A DNA stretch of 34,652 bases from assembly GCA_002839805.1 (NCBI GenBank), contig PGYT01000066.1:1-34652 (forward strand), written 5' to 3'. Made by a program: the position numbers and the translations under genes. The notes beneath the pieces are model-generated. The model saw only the letters and a list, made by a program, of their open reading frames with translations. It was not told where the DNA came from and searched no databases. This DNA is from Ignavibacteriae bacterium HGW-Ignavibacteriae-2. Its GTDB lineage: Bacteria > Bacteroidota > Ignavibacteria > Ignavibacteriales > Melioribacteraceae. Positions 24,699 to 32,932 of the stretch are shown one piece after another (positions within the stretch are counted from its first letter, which is position 1; each line of letters starts with the position of its first letter).

Positions 24699-26366
24699 TT
24701 ATCTATTCTGTTTCTCTATTGCGTATACTGGTTTTATATCTACAGGCAAATCATTTAATTTGGCAATTAATATTTTCATTGAAGGGCTAAGAACAACATA
24801 ATTTTTTATAAGATCTTTTGCACCCTGGTAATCGCCGGTTGCCTGAATCATCAACACAGTATTAGCTAAATTTTTGAGTACATCATAAATCTTGTCAAAA
24901 TTCACTTTTACTCTTTCGGTTTCACTGTCAAATTCGTAGGCTCCCTTTTCCAGCAAATAATTATAAATGATTGCGTTCCCGCCTCCATGGGCTTCGCCAA
25001 TACCAAATCGAACGGAGCGGAAAATACCGCCTAAAAACGTTACCCACATTTCATTTAAATATTCTTTCGGATAAACACCTTTCTCAATCATCAGTACATT
25101 GTTGAACATTCCAAGTATGTCCGCTTTACATTCTTCCATTGTTGAGTAAGTTTCTTTTAATTCTTTTTTAACCTCGGTTTCTTTTCCGTTCACCTTTATA
25201 AAACCGGGTCCAACACCATGACTCATTTCGTGCATAAGAGTATGATTAAAAAAACCATCGAAGGTTACAAATTTCTGCTGCGATTCGTCTAAAACTATTT
25301 TAGAAATGGGCATCAGTAATTTTTCAAATTTGGCTTCATGCAAATTTTTAAGCATTACTTTTTTTGAGCCCTTTGCTTTACGCACTCTCTCGTCATTTGG
25401 CAGATTGAATGCTAAAGTTTGAACTCCGGCTTTTGTATCACCCGCTCCGAATATTTCCTGAACAACCATAATAGGGCTTTCACTGCCTCTTTCATAATTT
25501 TTGTGTTCTTCGGGTATAGGCAGATTTTTTTCAATATCTTTCAAAAAACCTGCAAATTGTTCTAGTTTTTTAGTGCTTGCCGGATCAACAATTGTCAAAA
25601 AACACTCGAACGATGCTTTATAATTAAACAGACCGTCTTCATAAACTTCGTATGGTCCAATTACAACTTCAATTACATGATCTTTTAAATCCATCCACGC
25701 CATATCGCTTTCGTAATAATCATTTGTTTCAAAAGCTGTTGCCCTGGTTGACAAATAATTTTTAAGAGTGTTATTATCAGCGAATTCAGCCGCCTCACGT
25801 AGCAATGCGGATATTTTTGCCAGTTTTTCTTTGTACTCTTCCGAATATGGAATTGCTTTTAGCTTACCATCAACTCTCCGGATAACAGTAAATTCCGAAA
25901 TAAAATCATTTTCAGATGCCGGATTTGATTTAATTACATCCAGGAATTCTTCTTTTGTCATATCAGCCGGATAAAAGTTTGCTCCCAATGGTTTCTGTGC
26001 GGAACCGATAAACGGCTCATTGTGTGCCAGTCTATCGAAAGGTCCAAAATTTATATTGAAGTATTTAAGCCTAAGTGAATCTTTTGGATCAGTAGAATTC
26101 TGCAATTGTTCACGAATTACGAAATTTTCGGAATAAACCTGTTCCAAGAAAATTTCATCAATAATTTTAGCCGCTTCATATATTTTTTGAACTACTACTT
26201 TTTGCCGCTCATCGAGCAGGGAATTGTCATACTTTATTTCTGTTTCCACAAATTTTTCTATTTTGCCTTCTAGCATTTTAGTTTCCTCATCTTTTTCTTG
26301 CTTAGTACAAAAGGTCAGCGATAAAGACCCTAAAATAATTAGCAATAATAATTTTCCATTTAACAT
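24699..26366 (-). CDS. Putative lipoprotein peptidase, dipeptidyl-peptidase III (M49)-like
   Basis: 555 residues. An N-terminal hydrophobic segment ends in Cys20 (SLTFC), a relaxed lipobox of the kind seen in Bacteroidota, so it is probably a lipoprotein. The likely zinc site is HEMSH (379-383), and EECKAD (411-416) matches the second M49 zinc motif EECRA(E/D). Classical DPP III has HExxGH with an extra residue; here it is a plain HExxH, as in the DPP III-like part of plant NUDX3-type proteins and their bacterial relatives. It probably removes dipeptides or acts as a related zinc hydrolase. The ATG has a GAGGG ribosome-binding site. Function is inferred from motifs only. Confidence 0.75.
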   Translation of the reverse strand: MLNGKLLLLIILGSLSLTFCTKQEKDEETKMLEGKIEKFVETEIKYDNSLLDERQKVVVQKIYEAAKIIDEIFLEQVYSENFVIREQLQNSTDPKDSLRLKYFNINFGPFDRLAHNEPFIGSAQKPLGANFYPADMTKEEFLDVIKSNPASENDFISEFTVIRRVDGKLKAIPYSEEYKEKLAKISALLREAAEFADNNTLKNYLSTRATAFETNDYYESDMAWMDLKDHVIEVVIGPYEVYEDGLFNYKASFECFLTIVDPASTKKLEQFAGFLKDIEKNLPIPEEHKNYERGSESPIMVVQEIFGAGDTKAGVQTLAFNLPNDERVRKAKGSKKVMLKNLHEAKFEKLLMPISKIVLDESQQKFVTFDGFFNHTLMHEMSHGVGPGFIKVNGKETEVKKELKETYSTMEECKADILGMFNNVLMIEKGVYPKEYLNEMWVTFLGGIFRSVRFGIGEAHGGGNAIIYNYLLEKGAYEFDSETERVKVNFDKIYDVLKNLANTVLMIQATGDYQGAKDLIKNYVVLSPSMKILIAKLNDLPVDIKPVYAIEKQNR

Positions 26367-26519
26367 ATTACCCTCTGCTGTTTTTAATGCTTTAAAAATA
26401 ATTGAAATGTCCGAATTATCATAAGATTTAAAATTTTTGTACAGTTCGTGTTATACAATATACTTTTAATGTATAGTTTAGTGAACATATAAATTGCTAC
26501 TGCTAAGAAAATATGCCTA

Positions 26520-26550
26520 TTTCAAACAAATATTTTTGGCACTACATTTG
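26520..26550 (+). promoter_or_regulatory. Bacteroidota-type promoter candidate for the DUF6600 gene
   Basis: TTTC at 26520-26523, a 19-bp spacer and TACATTTG at 26543-26550 match the TTTG-N19-21-TAnnTTTG consensus except for one base. Transcription would start near 26557, about 28 bases before the ATG. Confidence 0.5.
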
Positions 26551-26584
26551 ACTAAATATGGTATAACAATTTTCGGGAGTTGAC

Positions 26585-27904
26585 ATGAAAAAGTTATTTT
26601 TAATACCGGTTCTTTTATTAGCATTCAATTTTATAAATGCTAAACCCGTAACATTCCATTACGGTGTATCTTTCAATTATTTTTATACATCTTTAGAACC
26701 ATACGGTGAATGGATTGAATTAGAAAGAGATCTAATAGTATGGCGTCCATCATTTGTAAGAAATACATGGCGGCCTTATAACGACGGCAACTGGATTTAT
26801 ACTGTAGACGGATGGTACTGGGATTCGTATGAACCATTCGGCTGGGCCACATATCATTACGGCAGATGGTTTTATGATGATTATTACGGATGGGTTTGGA
26901 TGCCCGATTATGAATGGGCGCCTGCATGGGTGGAATGGAGATACAACGATGACTATATAGGCTGGTCGCCTTTACCTCCTTACGCGTCATTTAGAATTAA
27001 TTTCGGAATTCATTTTTCAACCACTTGGCATTCGCACCATAATTATTGGAACTTTGTCCCTTATCGTAATTTTTGCCATAGAAACGTAAATATTTACATT
27101 ATAGATAACTCAAAAAATATTAACATATACAACAAAACTAAATATAGAACCAATTATAATTACAGGGACGGAAGAATAATTAACGGTGGTGTTGATAGAA
27201 ACTTTGTTGAAAGAAGATCGGGCAATAGAATTATTGAAAGAAATATTTCAACTACATCGGATATAAGTTCTTATAAATCAAGAAATAATGAAAAATCAAG
27301 AGAAGTTACAGTATACAGACCTGATGAAAAGGATGTAGAAAAAATGGGAAATATTGAGCGAAAAAATGTGATAAAAAGTGAAAGAAAAACTTCAATTGAC
27401 GTGACGAAAATAAGTGTTCGGTCCTCTGAAACAAACGTTTCCTCAAGAAAAAGTAGTGAAACAAGAGGTACAGACAGTGGAGTTAGAGAAATTAATAGGA
27501 ATACTCGGGAATCTGAAAATGTAAGAACAGATAAACCTCGAGAAAGAGAAGAGACAAAGGTGTTGCGTGAAACAACTCCTAAAACACGGGAAAATTCAAA
27601 ATCTGTAAAACCGAATAACTCTAAATCGCCCGAATCATCGTCAACAAGAGTATACAATAAAAAAAGTAGTTCCGAAAATTCGAATGAAGTTAAAACAAAC
27701 AAAAACAATAATTCTGAGATTCGAAAATCCGAAAGTGTTAAAAGAACAAATTCTAAGACTTCAAACAGTGCGCCTAGTGTTGAAAAAAGAAAATCTACCG
27801 AATCTAAAAGTATTCTGAAACGTGTGGAGAAATCCGAAGAAAGTAAAACAAGCAAAAAACCGAGTTCGGAGAGTAAATCCAGAACAACTAAAAAAACAAA
27901 TTAA
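26585..27904 (+). CDS. Exported DUF6600-like protein with long basic, serine-rich tail
   Basis: 439 residues. A signal peptide covers ~1-19 (LIPVLLLAFNFINA). Residues ~35-150 are extraordinarily rich in Trp, Tyr and Asp, with phrases such as PYGEWIEL, GWYWDSYEPFGWATYHYGRW, YGWVWMPDYEWAPAWVEWR and YIGWSPLPP, the pattern of DUF6600. Its role is unknown. From ~200 to the end the protein changes to a disordered, low-complexity region of Ser, Lys, Arg, Glu, Asn and Thr, strongly basic and without hydrophobic segments, which might bind nucleic acid, polyanions or cell-wall material. The ATG has a GGGAGT ribosome-binding site. It is a single gene with its own promoter candidate and terminator. Confidence 0.8.
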   Translation: MKKLFLIPVLLLAFNFINAKPVTFHYGVSFNYFYTSLEPYGEWIELERDLIVWRPSFVRNTWRPYNDGNWIYTVDGWYWDSYEPFGWATYHYGRWFYDDYYGWVWMPDYEWAPAWVEWRYNDDYIGWSPLPPYASFRINFGIHFSTTWHSHHNYWNFVPYRNFCHRNVNIYIIDNSKNINIYNKTKYRTNYNYRDGRIINGGVDRNFVERRSGNRIIERNISTTSDISSYKSRNNEKSREVTVYRPDEKDVEKMGNIERKNVIKSERKTSIDVTKISVRSSETNVSSRKSSETRGTDSGVREINRNTRESENVRTDKPREREETKVLRETTPKTRENSKSVKPNNSKSPESSSTRVYNKKSSSENSNEVKTNKNNNSEIRKSESVKRTNSKTSNSAPSVEKRKSTESKSILKRVEKSEESKTSKKPSSESKSRTTKKTN

Positions 27905-27921
27905 TAATTAAAATTATAAAC

Positions 27922-27946
27922 AGCGGACTTCGGTCCGCTTTTTTTA
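27922..27946 (+). terminator. Intrinsic terminator after the DUF6600 gene
   Basis: AGCGGAC, a TTCG tetraloop and GTCCGCT (27922-27939), then a run of T. It starts 17 bases after the stop codon and is a classic UUCG-capped rho-independent terminator. It may partly serve the convergent M28 peptidase gene, which ends at 27944, but the T tract favours the plus strand. Confidence 0.92.
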
Positions 27947-29359
27947 TAATCCTTCCTCGCTAATTAAATATGCCAATAGTGTAATAGCTGCCGTGCCCAA
28001 TTGCATTTCGCGCGGATTTACAGTTTCAAATATGTCATTATCCGAGTGATGATAGTCGAAATATTTTTGATCATCCGGTGCAAAGCCTATTTTCGCGGAT
28101 GTTCCTTTTATTCTAGAAATATCCGCTCCACTACCGCCTTTTTTAATCCAATCTATTTTTGTTTCCATTAATAACGGCAGCCATTCTTCCATTTTTCCAA
28201 TTATTTCAGTTTCGGCTTCGACGTAAAATCCGCGTGGTTCAAATACACCGCGATCAGATTCTATTGCGGCAACATGTTTTTCTTTGTGAACGGCTGAGTA
28301 CTCCCCATATTTCATAGCCCCTTTCAATCCGTTTTCTTCGTTAGTAAATAAAACGCATCTTATTGTACGTTTAGGGTGGAGACCGAGAGTTTTTAGCTGA
28401 TGCAATACTTCAATTGTTTGAATACAGGGAGCGGCGGCATCCTGTGCACCACAGCCTTTATCCCAGCTGTCTAAATGTCCTCCGACAACAATTATTTCCT
28501 CCGGGAGCTCGTTGCCTCTTATTTCCGCTATTACATTATACGATTCTACATCGGGAAGTGTATGGCAGTCAATTTCAAGACTAATTTCTGCGAAGGGTTC
28601 TTCTTTAAGTAAATTGCTTAAAAAATCGGCGTCTTCAACTCCTATTGACACACCGGGAATACGTTTAACGGAGTCCGAATAAAATAGTGTTCCAACGTGT
28701 GGTATATTATCGTATTTGGATGTAACTGATCTTACAACAACAGCAATAGCTCCCAACTTTGCCGCTTCATCCACGCCGTAAACTCTTTGTTGAACAGCTT
28801 TACCATAAGCTTCGAATGTATTGGAAAATGTTTCATCGAAAGGTTCGTTAAAAAAAAATATTTTCCCCTTTGTTTTTGAAATGTCAATATTTTTTAAATC
28901 TCCAAATTTTTTAATCTCAAAAACCTGTCCTGTAACATTTTTAGAATCGGTTCCGACGCTGCCGCCCAGTGAGGCAATATTTAATTTTCGTTCGGCAAAT
29001 TTTTGGGATTTAGAAATTATTGCGCTCTCTTTAATGCCGCGGACCCATCTGGGCACCATAACCGGCTGGAGCCAAACAGTGTCACAATTTATTTCCTTAA
29101 ATTTATTAACAGCCCAATTGATAGCTAATTCCGATTCTACCGATCCACTTAACCTAGGTCCAATTGCGCAAAGTTCCTTTAACCATTTATGCCCGACTTT
29201 TTCGGTTAATGAGTAATCTATAATTGAGTGAGTTATATTCGTGTATTTTGATGTGATATTTTTTGAGGAGTTTTGATAATTGAATATTAAGGTCGCAATC
29301 AAAACAAATATTGAGATAAGAAGAAAAAAAAACTTTATACTGGACAAATTTACCCCCAC
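27944..29359 (-). CDS. M28-family zinc peptidase (carboxypeptidase Q-like)
   Basis: 471 residues. The N-terminal helix (~9-27) acts as a signal anchor or uncleaved signal peptide, so the enzyme faces the periplasm or outside. A protease-associated-like region (~130-265) is inserted before the catalytic domain. The two-zinc site of M28 is complete: H295 (GGHLDSWD), D307 (CGAQDAAA), catalytic E341 with E342 (FTNEENG), D369 (IESDRG) and H438 (YHHSDND). Such enzymes release amino acids from dipeptides or peptide ends. The start is GTG at 29359 without a clear ribosome-binding site; no better start is in frame. Upstream on the same strand is rpmB, separated by a terminator. Confidence 0.9.
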   Translation of the reverse strand: MGVNLSSIKFFFLLISIFVLIATLIFNYQNSSKNITSKYTNITHSIIDYSLTEKVGHKWLKELCAIGPRLSGSVESELAINWAVNKFKEINCDTVWLQPVMVPRWVRGIKESAIISKSQKFAERKLNIASLGGSVGTDSKNVTGQVFEIKKFGDLKNIDISKTKGKIFFFNEPFDETFSNTFEAYGKAVQQRVYGVDEAAKLGAIAVVVRSVTSKYDNIPHVGTLFYSDSVKRIPGVSIGVEDADFLSNLLKEEPFAEISLEIDCHTLPDVESYNVIAEIRGNELPEEIIVVGGHLDSWDKGCGAQDAAAPCIQTIEVLHQLKTLGLHPKRTIRCVLFTNEENGLKGAMKYGEYSAVHKEKHVAAIESDRGVFEPRGFYVEAETEIIGKMEEWLPLLMETKIDWIKKGGSGADISRIKGTSAKIGFAPDDQKYFDYHHSDNDIFETVNPREMQLGTAAITLLAYLISEEGL

Positions 29360-29394
29360 ATGTTAAAAAACGTAGGGTCTTAATTTAAAAATAA

Positions 29395-29427
29395 AAAAGC
29401 TCATTCCAATAATTGAAATGAGCTTTT
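29395..29427 (-). terminator. Intrinsic terminator after rpmB
   Basis: Arms AAAAGCTCATT (29395-29405) and AATGAGCTTTT (29417-29427) pair over 11 bp around an 11-base loop. On the minus strand the stem is followed by a T-rich tract. It begins 19 bases after the rpmB stop codon and isolates rpmB from the M28 peptidase gene. Confidence 0.85.
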
Positions 29428-29445
29428 AAATCTAAAATTAAATAA

Positions 29446-29685
29446 TTATCTGGCTTTAATTTGTCCAAGCTGAACTAATTTAGCCAATTCGCTGGTGCCA
29501 TTTTTACTGATTGTTCTTAAAGCGGCAACACTCAATCGTACCGTAACAAATCTATTCAATTCCTGAACCCATATTCTTTTCTTCTGTAAGTTAGGCAGGA
29601 ATCTTCTTTTTGTTTTATTATGAGCATGAGAAATACTGCTTCCTGCTATAGGACGTTTTCCCGAAAGTTCACATTTTCTAGCCAT
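29446..29685 (-). CDS. rpmB: 50S ribosomal protein L28
   Basis: 79 residues, normal for L28. The N-terminal [24 protein letters not shown]-type block (first residues [12 protein letters not shown]) and the basic core [11 protein letters not shown] are characteristic, followed by [15 protein letters not shown]. It is a small basic protein of the large ribosomal subunit. The ATG has a GGAG ribosome-binding site seven bases upstream. It stands alone here; in many bacteria it is paired with rpmG, which I do not see. A terminator follows at 29395-29427. Confidence 0.96.
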   Translation of the reverse strand: MARKCELSGKRPIAGSSISHAHNKTKRRFLPNLQKKRIWVQELNRFVTVRLSVAALRTISKNGTSELAKLVQLGQIKAR

Positions 29686-29763
29686 TTAAAACTCCATCGA
29701 TCATTTTTTTACAGAACACAAATATATAAAAACAAAACATAATTGAAAAAGAAAAATTTATAA

Positions 29764-29788
29764 AAAAAGCGGCAAAATGCCGCTTTTT
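29764..29788 (-). terminator. Intrinsic terminator after the ferritin gene
   Basis: Arms AAAAAGCGGCA (29764-29774) and TGCCGCTTTTT (29778-29788) pair perfectly over 11 bp with an AAA loop. It lies 17 bases after the ferritin stop on the minus strand, where the stem is followed by T residues. It is symmetrical, but no plus-strand gene ends here. Confidence 0.9.
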
Positions 29789-29804
29789 AGAAAATATTTT
29801 AAAA

Positions 29805-30308
29805 TTATGCTCCTGGAGAAGCGGTTCTGGCTCCTAATTCCTTGTCGAGCATATATAAACCGTTTTTATTATCGCCGATTAATTTGAATTTTTCTATAAT
29901 ATCAGAAGCGGTTTGTTCCTCTTCAACTTGCTCTGTTACAAACCATCCCAAAAAATTATTAGTCGCATAATCTTTTTCTGAAAGAGCTAGATCTACTAAA
30001 TCGTGAATCGATTTGGTGACATATTTTTCGTGTTCCAGTGCATTTTCAAAAGCAGCTTGCGGAGATTTCCATTCAAATGTAGGCGCGTCAATTTTGTCCA
30101 ATTTTACTCTTCCGCCGGTAGCTTGTATAAAATCCAGAAATTTCATTCCATGATCATATTCTTCCGCTGATTGAACTCTCATCCACCCGGCCATACCATT
30201 AAGATTTTGTTCATCAAAATATGCTGAAATAGCTAAATATAAATAAGATGAATAAAATTCTTTATTTATTTGAACATTTAATGCGTCAATCATTTTTGAA
30301 GTTAACAT
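29805..30308 (-). CDS. ftnA: Bacterial non-haem ferritin
   Basis: 167 residues, standard length. Ferroxidase-centre residues occur at the family positions: E17, E50, H53, E94, Q127 and E130 (in FVTEQVEEE). Ferritins form 24-subunit cages that oxidise Fe(II) and store iron as ferric mineral, which protects against oxidative damage. A good ribosome-binding site (AAGGGG) lies seven bases before the ATG. It is a single gene with its own terminator, divergent from the GH18 gene. No Fur box was evident in the 130-bp intergenic region. Confidence 0.96.
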   Translation of the reverse strand: MLTSKMIDALNVQINKEFYSSYLYLAISAYFDEQNLNGMAGWMRVQSAEEYDHGMKFLDFIQATGGRVKLDKIDAPTFEWKSPQAAFENALEHEKYVTKSIHDLVDLALSEKDYATNNFLGWFVTEQVEEEQTASDIIEKFKLIGDNKNGLYMLDKELGARTASPGA

Positions 30309-30438
30309 ATGTACCCCTTATTTTTAGCAGTTATTATTTGTTATTTTTTATTACTCAAAATATTTATTTGGGAAGTATATTTCAATTTAATTATTTAACA
30401 AATTATTCAATCCGGAAATTCAATAAAAAAATAATATT

Positions 30439-32928
30439 ATGAAAAAAAAATACAATTTAATAATCGTCCTCGCTGTTATCGTTTCATTATTATTTTTAAG
30501 CAGCGTCTCCGCGCAAAACTTTTTTAGTGTACATCAGAATCACAAGGAACTGTATGGCAAAAATCTTCCTAAACTGAAACAAGCTGGAAATGCAGAAGAC
30601 ATTATCCCTTTACAAAATGTATCCGAAGAAAAATTAACAAGGGCGGTTTTTGGTTATCTGCCAGACTGGGAATACGCCAACAATTCGCATAATTATTTCC
30701 ATTATGATCTGCTGACACACATTGCCTGCTTTGATTTTAGCGTGTCAAAAACCGGTTCAATAAGTGATCCCGCAGGCTGGCCATGGACAGATTTAATTAA
30801 CACCGCTCATACAAACGGAGTTAAAGTAATATTAACCGCTGTTAAATTCGGATCATCCGCATCGGAAGTTCAGGATTTGCATTATTTAATGACAGACCAA
30901 ACTGCTATTGAAAATTTTTATTCAAACGCTATTACAAAAATCAAACAATATAAACTTGACGGTATAAATGTAGATTTTGAAGCATTAGCGGACGCTGACG
31001 CGGGGAGTGTTGTAGTGCAGTTTATGAAAGGATTAACGGAAAGGGTACACGCGGAAATTCCCGGTGCAGAAGTTTCTTTTGCAACACCTGTTATCGACTG
31101 GAGCGGAGCATGGGATTTAACTGGACTTACAGATGCTTGTGATTATGTGTTTATAATGGCTTACGCGTTTTCTGGAGCGTGGAGCAACTACAGCGGTCCC
31201 AATGCCCCTTTAACTGGCGGCAGCAGAAATCTTACAACAGCGCTAAACAACGAATATAAAACCGCCGTCGCAACAATGCCCGAAAAAATAATACTGGGTT
31301 TACCATATTATGGTCATCAATGGAAAACCAGCACGGCATCAGCTTATTCACCAACTTTATCCTCAATCGGTTCAAAATTTTTCAGGGACGCCGAAGCGCT
31401 GTCTAAGACTTACGGTTTGAAATGGGATAATCAATCGCAGACACCGTGGATTGCGTGGAACAACGGAGACTGGAATCAGATTTGGTATGACAATGATTCA
31501 AGTTTAGGATTGCGGTATGACCTTGCGGTGGCTAAAAACCTTAAAGGTATTGGAATGTGGGCTTTGGGTTATGACGGTCAACGACAGGAACTGTGGAATT
31601 TGATTACACGAAAATTTACGGGAGGGCTTATACCGGTTCCAGTAAAACCCGAAGAATTTTATGTTACCCGAAGTACTGAGCAATCATTGGATCTGAATTT
31701 TAGTATTTCACAATATTCTAATGGATATACTTTTTCAAGAAGCACCGACGGAAAAAATTTTAAGAACGGCGGAATAAGTACCAATAATAATTTTAATATG
31801 TCCAATCTATCCTCGGATTCCGCTTATTATTTTAAAGTCGCTGCGTTTAATAACACGGGCGTTTCTTCAAGTACAGAAGTTTTAGCCTCAGTCCCCGGTT
31901 ACACAGCGAACAAAATTCTTATTATTAATGGGTTCGACAGAATTTCCGGAACAACAAATACTCTCGATTATATCATTAAATACGTTAACCCGTTGATGCT
32001 TAATAATTACAGATTCGACTCCGCCAGTAATGAGGCTGTATTTAACAATAAAATCAGCTTAACCGATTACGAAATTGTAATATGGATTTTAGGTGACGAA
32101 TCGACTTCCGATGAGACTTTTAATGTATTCGAGCAGGGCATAGTAAAAACATATTTGCAAAACGGCGGGAAATTATTTGTTACAGGGTCCGAAATTGGAT
32201 GGGATTTATATGCTAAAGGCGGCTCGGATGATAAAATATTTTATAGTGACTTTTTGCAGGCTTCATATATAGATGACGCGCCCGGTGGGCAATCAGGCAA
32301 ATATTACAGCGCCGAAGGAATGCCTAACACAATATTTGATGGGCTTACATCTTTTAATTTTGACAATGGAGCACAAGGAACTTTTGACGTTGATTGGCCC
32401 GACGCAATAAATGCGCGTCCCGATGCAAAAAATATTCTGAAGTTTACCGGCATTTCAAATTACGCCGGGATTTCTTATGAGGGTACTTTTAACGGCGGAA
32501 ATAAAACTGGCAAATTGGTCTATCTATCCATTCCTTTCGAGACTATTTATCCGGATAACATTCGGATGGAAATTCTAACAAGAGTTCTTAATTTCTTTAA
32601 GACCGCAGTTTCCGTTAAAGATGATGCAGTCACTGCGGATCAGTTTAAAATATTGAGCAATTATCCCAATCCGTTTAATCCTGAAACAAATATTGTTTTT
32701 AATTCTCCGGAACAAACTTCAATTATTTTTCAAATTTATAATTCTTTGGGGCAATTGGTTTTTAATAAAGATTACGAAGCAGACAGTGGAATTAACAAAA
32801 TAGTTTGGAATGGCGAGGATATAAACGGAATACAGGCCGCCAGCGGAACATATTTTTATTCAATCAAATTAAATGACTACAATAGCGGAGTCAAATATTT
32901 GTATGGTAAAATGATGCTGCTTCGATAA
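30439..32928 (+). CDS. Secreted GH18 glycoside hydrolase with Fn3, GATase-like and T9SS sorting domains
   Basis: 829 residues. Signal peptide ~1-25 (ending SSVSA). GH18 domain ~66-395, with catalytic motif DGINVDFE (174-181; acid E181). The N in place of the first D resembles the DGVN(I/L)DFE form of YaaH/SleL-type peptidoglycan glucosaminidases rather than classical chitinases. Fn3-like domain ~403-488. Next, ~490-728, a flavodoxin/glutamine-amidotransferase-like domain (KILIINGFDR, YEIVIWILGDE, GGKLFVTGSEIGWDL) with no obvious catalytic cysteine. T9SS type A sorting domain ~735-829, with SNYPNPFNPETN and SGTYFYSIKL. It is therefore probably exported through SprA and anchored or released. 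Substrate could be chitin, peptidoglycan or another GlcNAc polymer. It ends four bases from the convergent S12 hydrolase gene. Confidence 0.88.
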   Translation: MKKKYNLIIVLAVIVSLLFLSSVSAQNFFSVHQNHKELYGKNLPKLKQAGNAEDIIPLQNVSEEKLTRAVFGYLPDWEYANNSHNYFHYDLLTHIACFDFSVSKTGSISDPAGWPWTDLINTAHTNGVKVILTAVKFGSSASEVQDLHYLMTDQTAIENFYSNAITKIKQYKLDGINVDFEALADADAGSVVVQFMKGLTERVHAEIPGAEVSFATPVIDWSGAWDLTGLTDACDYVFIMAYAFSGAWSNYSGPNAPLTGGSRNLTTALNNEYKTAVATMPEKIILGLPYYGHQWKTSTASAYSPTLSSIGSKFFRDAEALSKTYGLKWDNQSQTPWIAWNNGDWNQIWYDNDSSLGLRYDLAVAKNLKGIGMWALGYDGQRQELWNLITRKFTGGLIPVPVKPEEFYVTRSTEQSLDLNFSISQYSNGYTFSRSTDGKNFKNGGISTNNNFNMSNLSSDSAYYFKVAAFNNTGVSSSTEVLASVPGYTANKILIINGFDRISGTTNTLDYIIKYVNPLMLNNYRFDSASNEAVFNNKISLTDYEIVIWILGDESTSDETFNVFEQGIVKTYLQNGGKLFVTGSEIGWDLYAKGGSDDKIFYSDFLQASYIDDAPGGQSGKYYSAEGMPNTIFDGLTSFNFDNGAQGTFDVDWPDAINARPDAKNILKFTGISNYAGISYEGTFNGGNKTGKLVYLSIPFETIYPDNIRMEILTRVLNFFKTAVSVKDDAVTADQFKILSNYPNPFNPETNIVFNSPEQTSIIFQIYNSLGQLVFNKDYEADSGINKIVWNGEDINGIQAASGTYFYSIKLNDYNSGVKYLYGKMMLLR

Positions 32929-32932
32929 AATG

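Noticed and set aside
27271-27855. 194-codon minus-strand open frame opposite the DUF6600 tail, with a membrane-like composition
   Set aside because: It is the antisense shadow of Ser/Lys/Arg/Glu-rich codons, which read as Leu/Phe/Ser on the other strand; no start signal or own context.
30248-30442. Hydrophobic 64-codon plus-strand open frame upstream of the GH18 gene
   Set aside because: It begins inside the ferritin gene on the opposite strand, has no ribosome-binding site and ends inside the GH18 start; an AT-rich chance frame.
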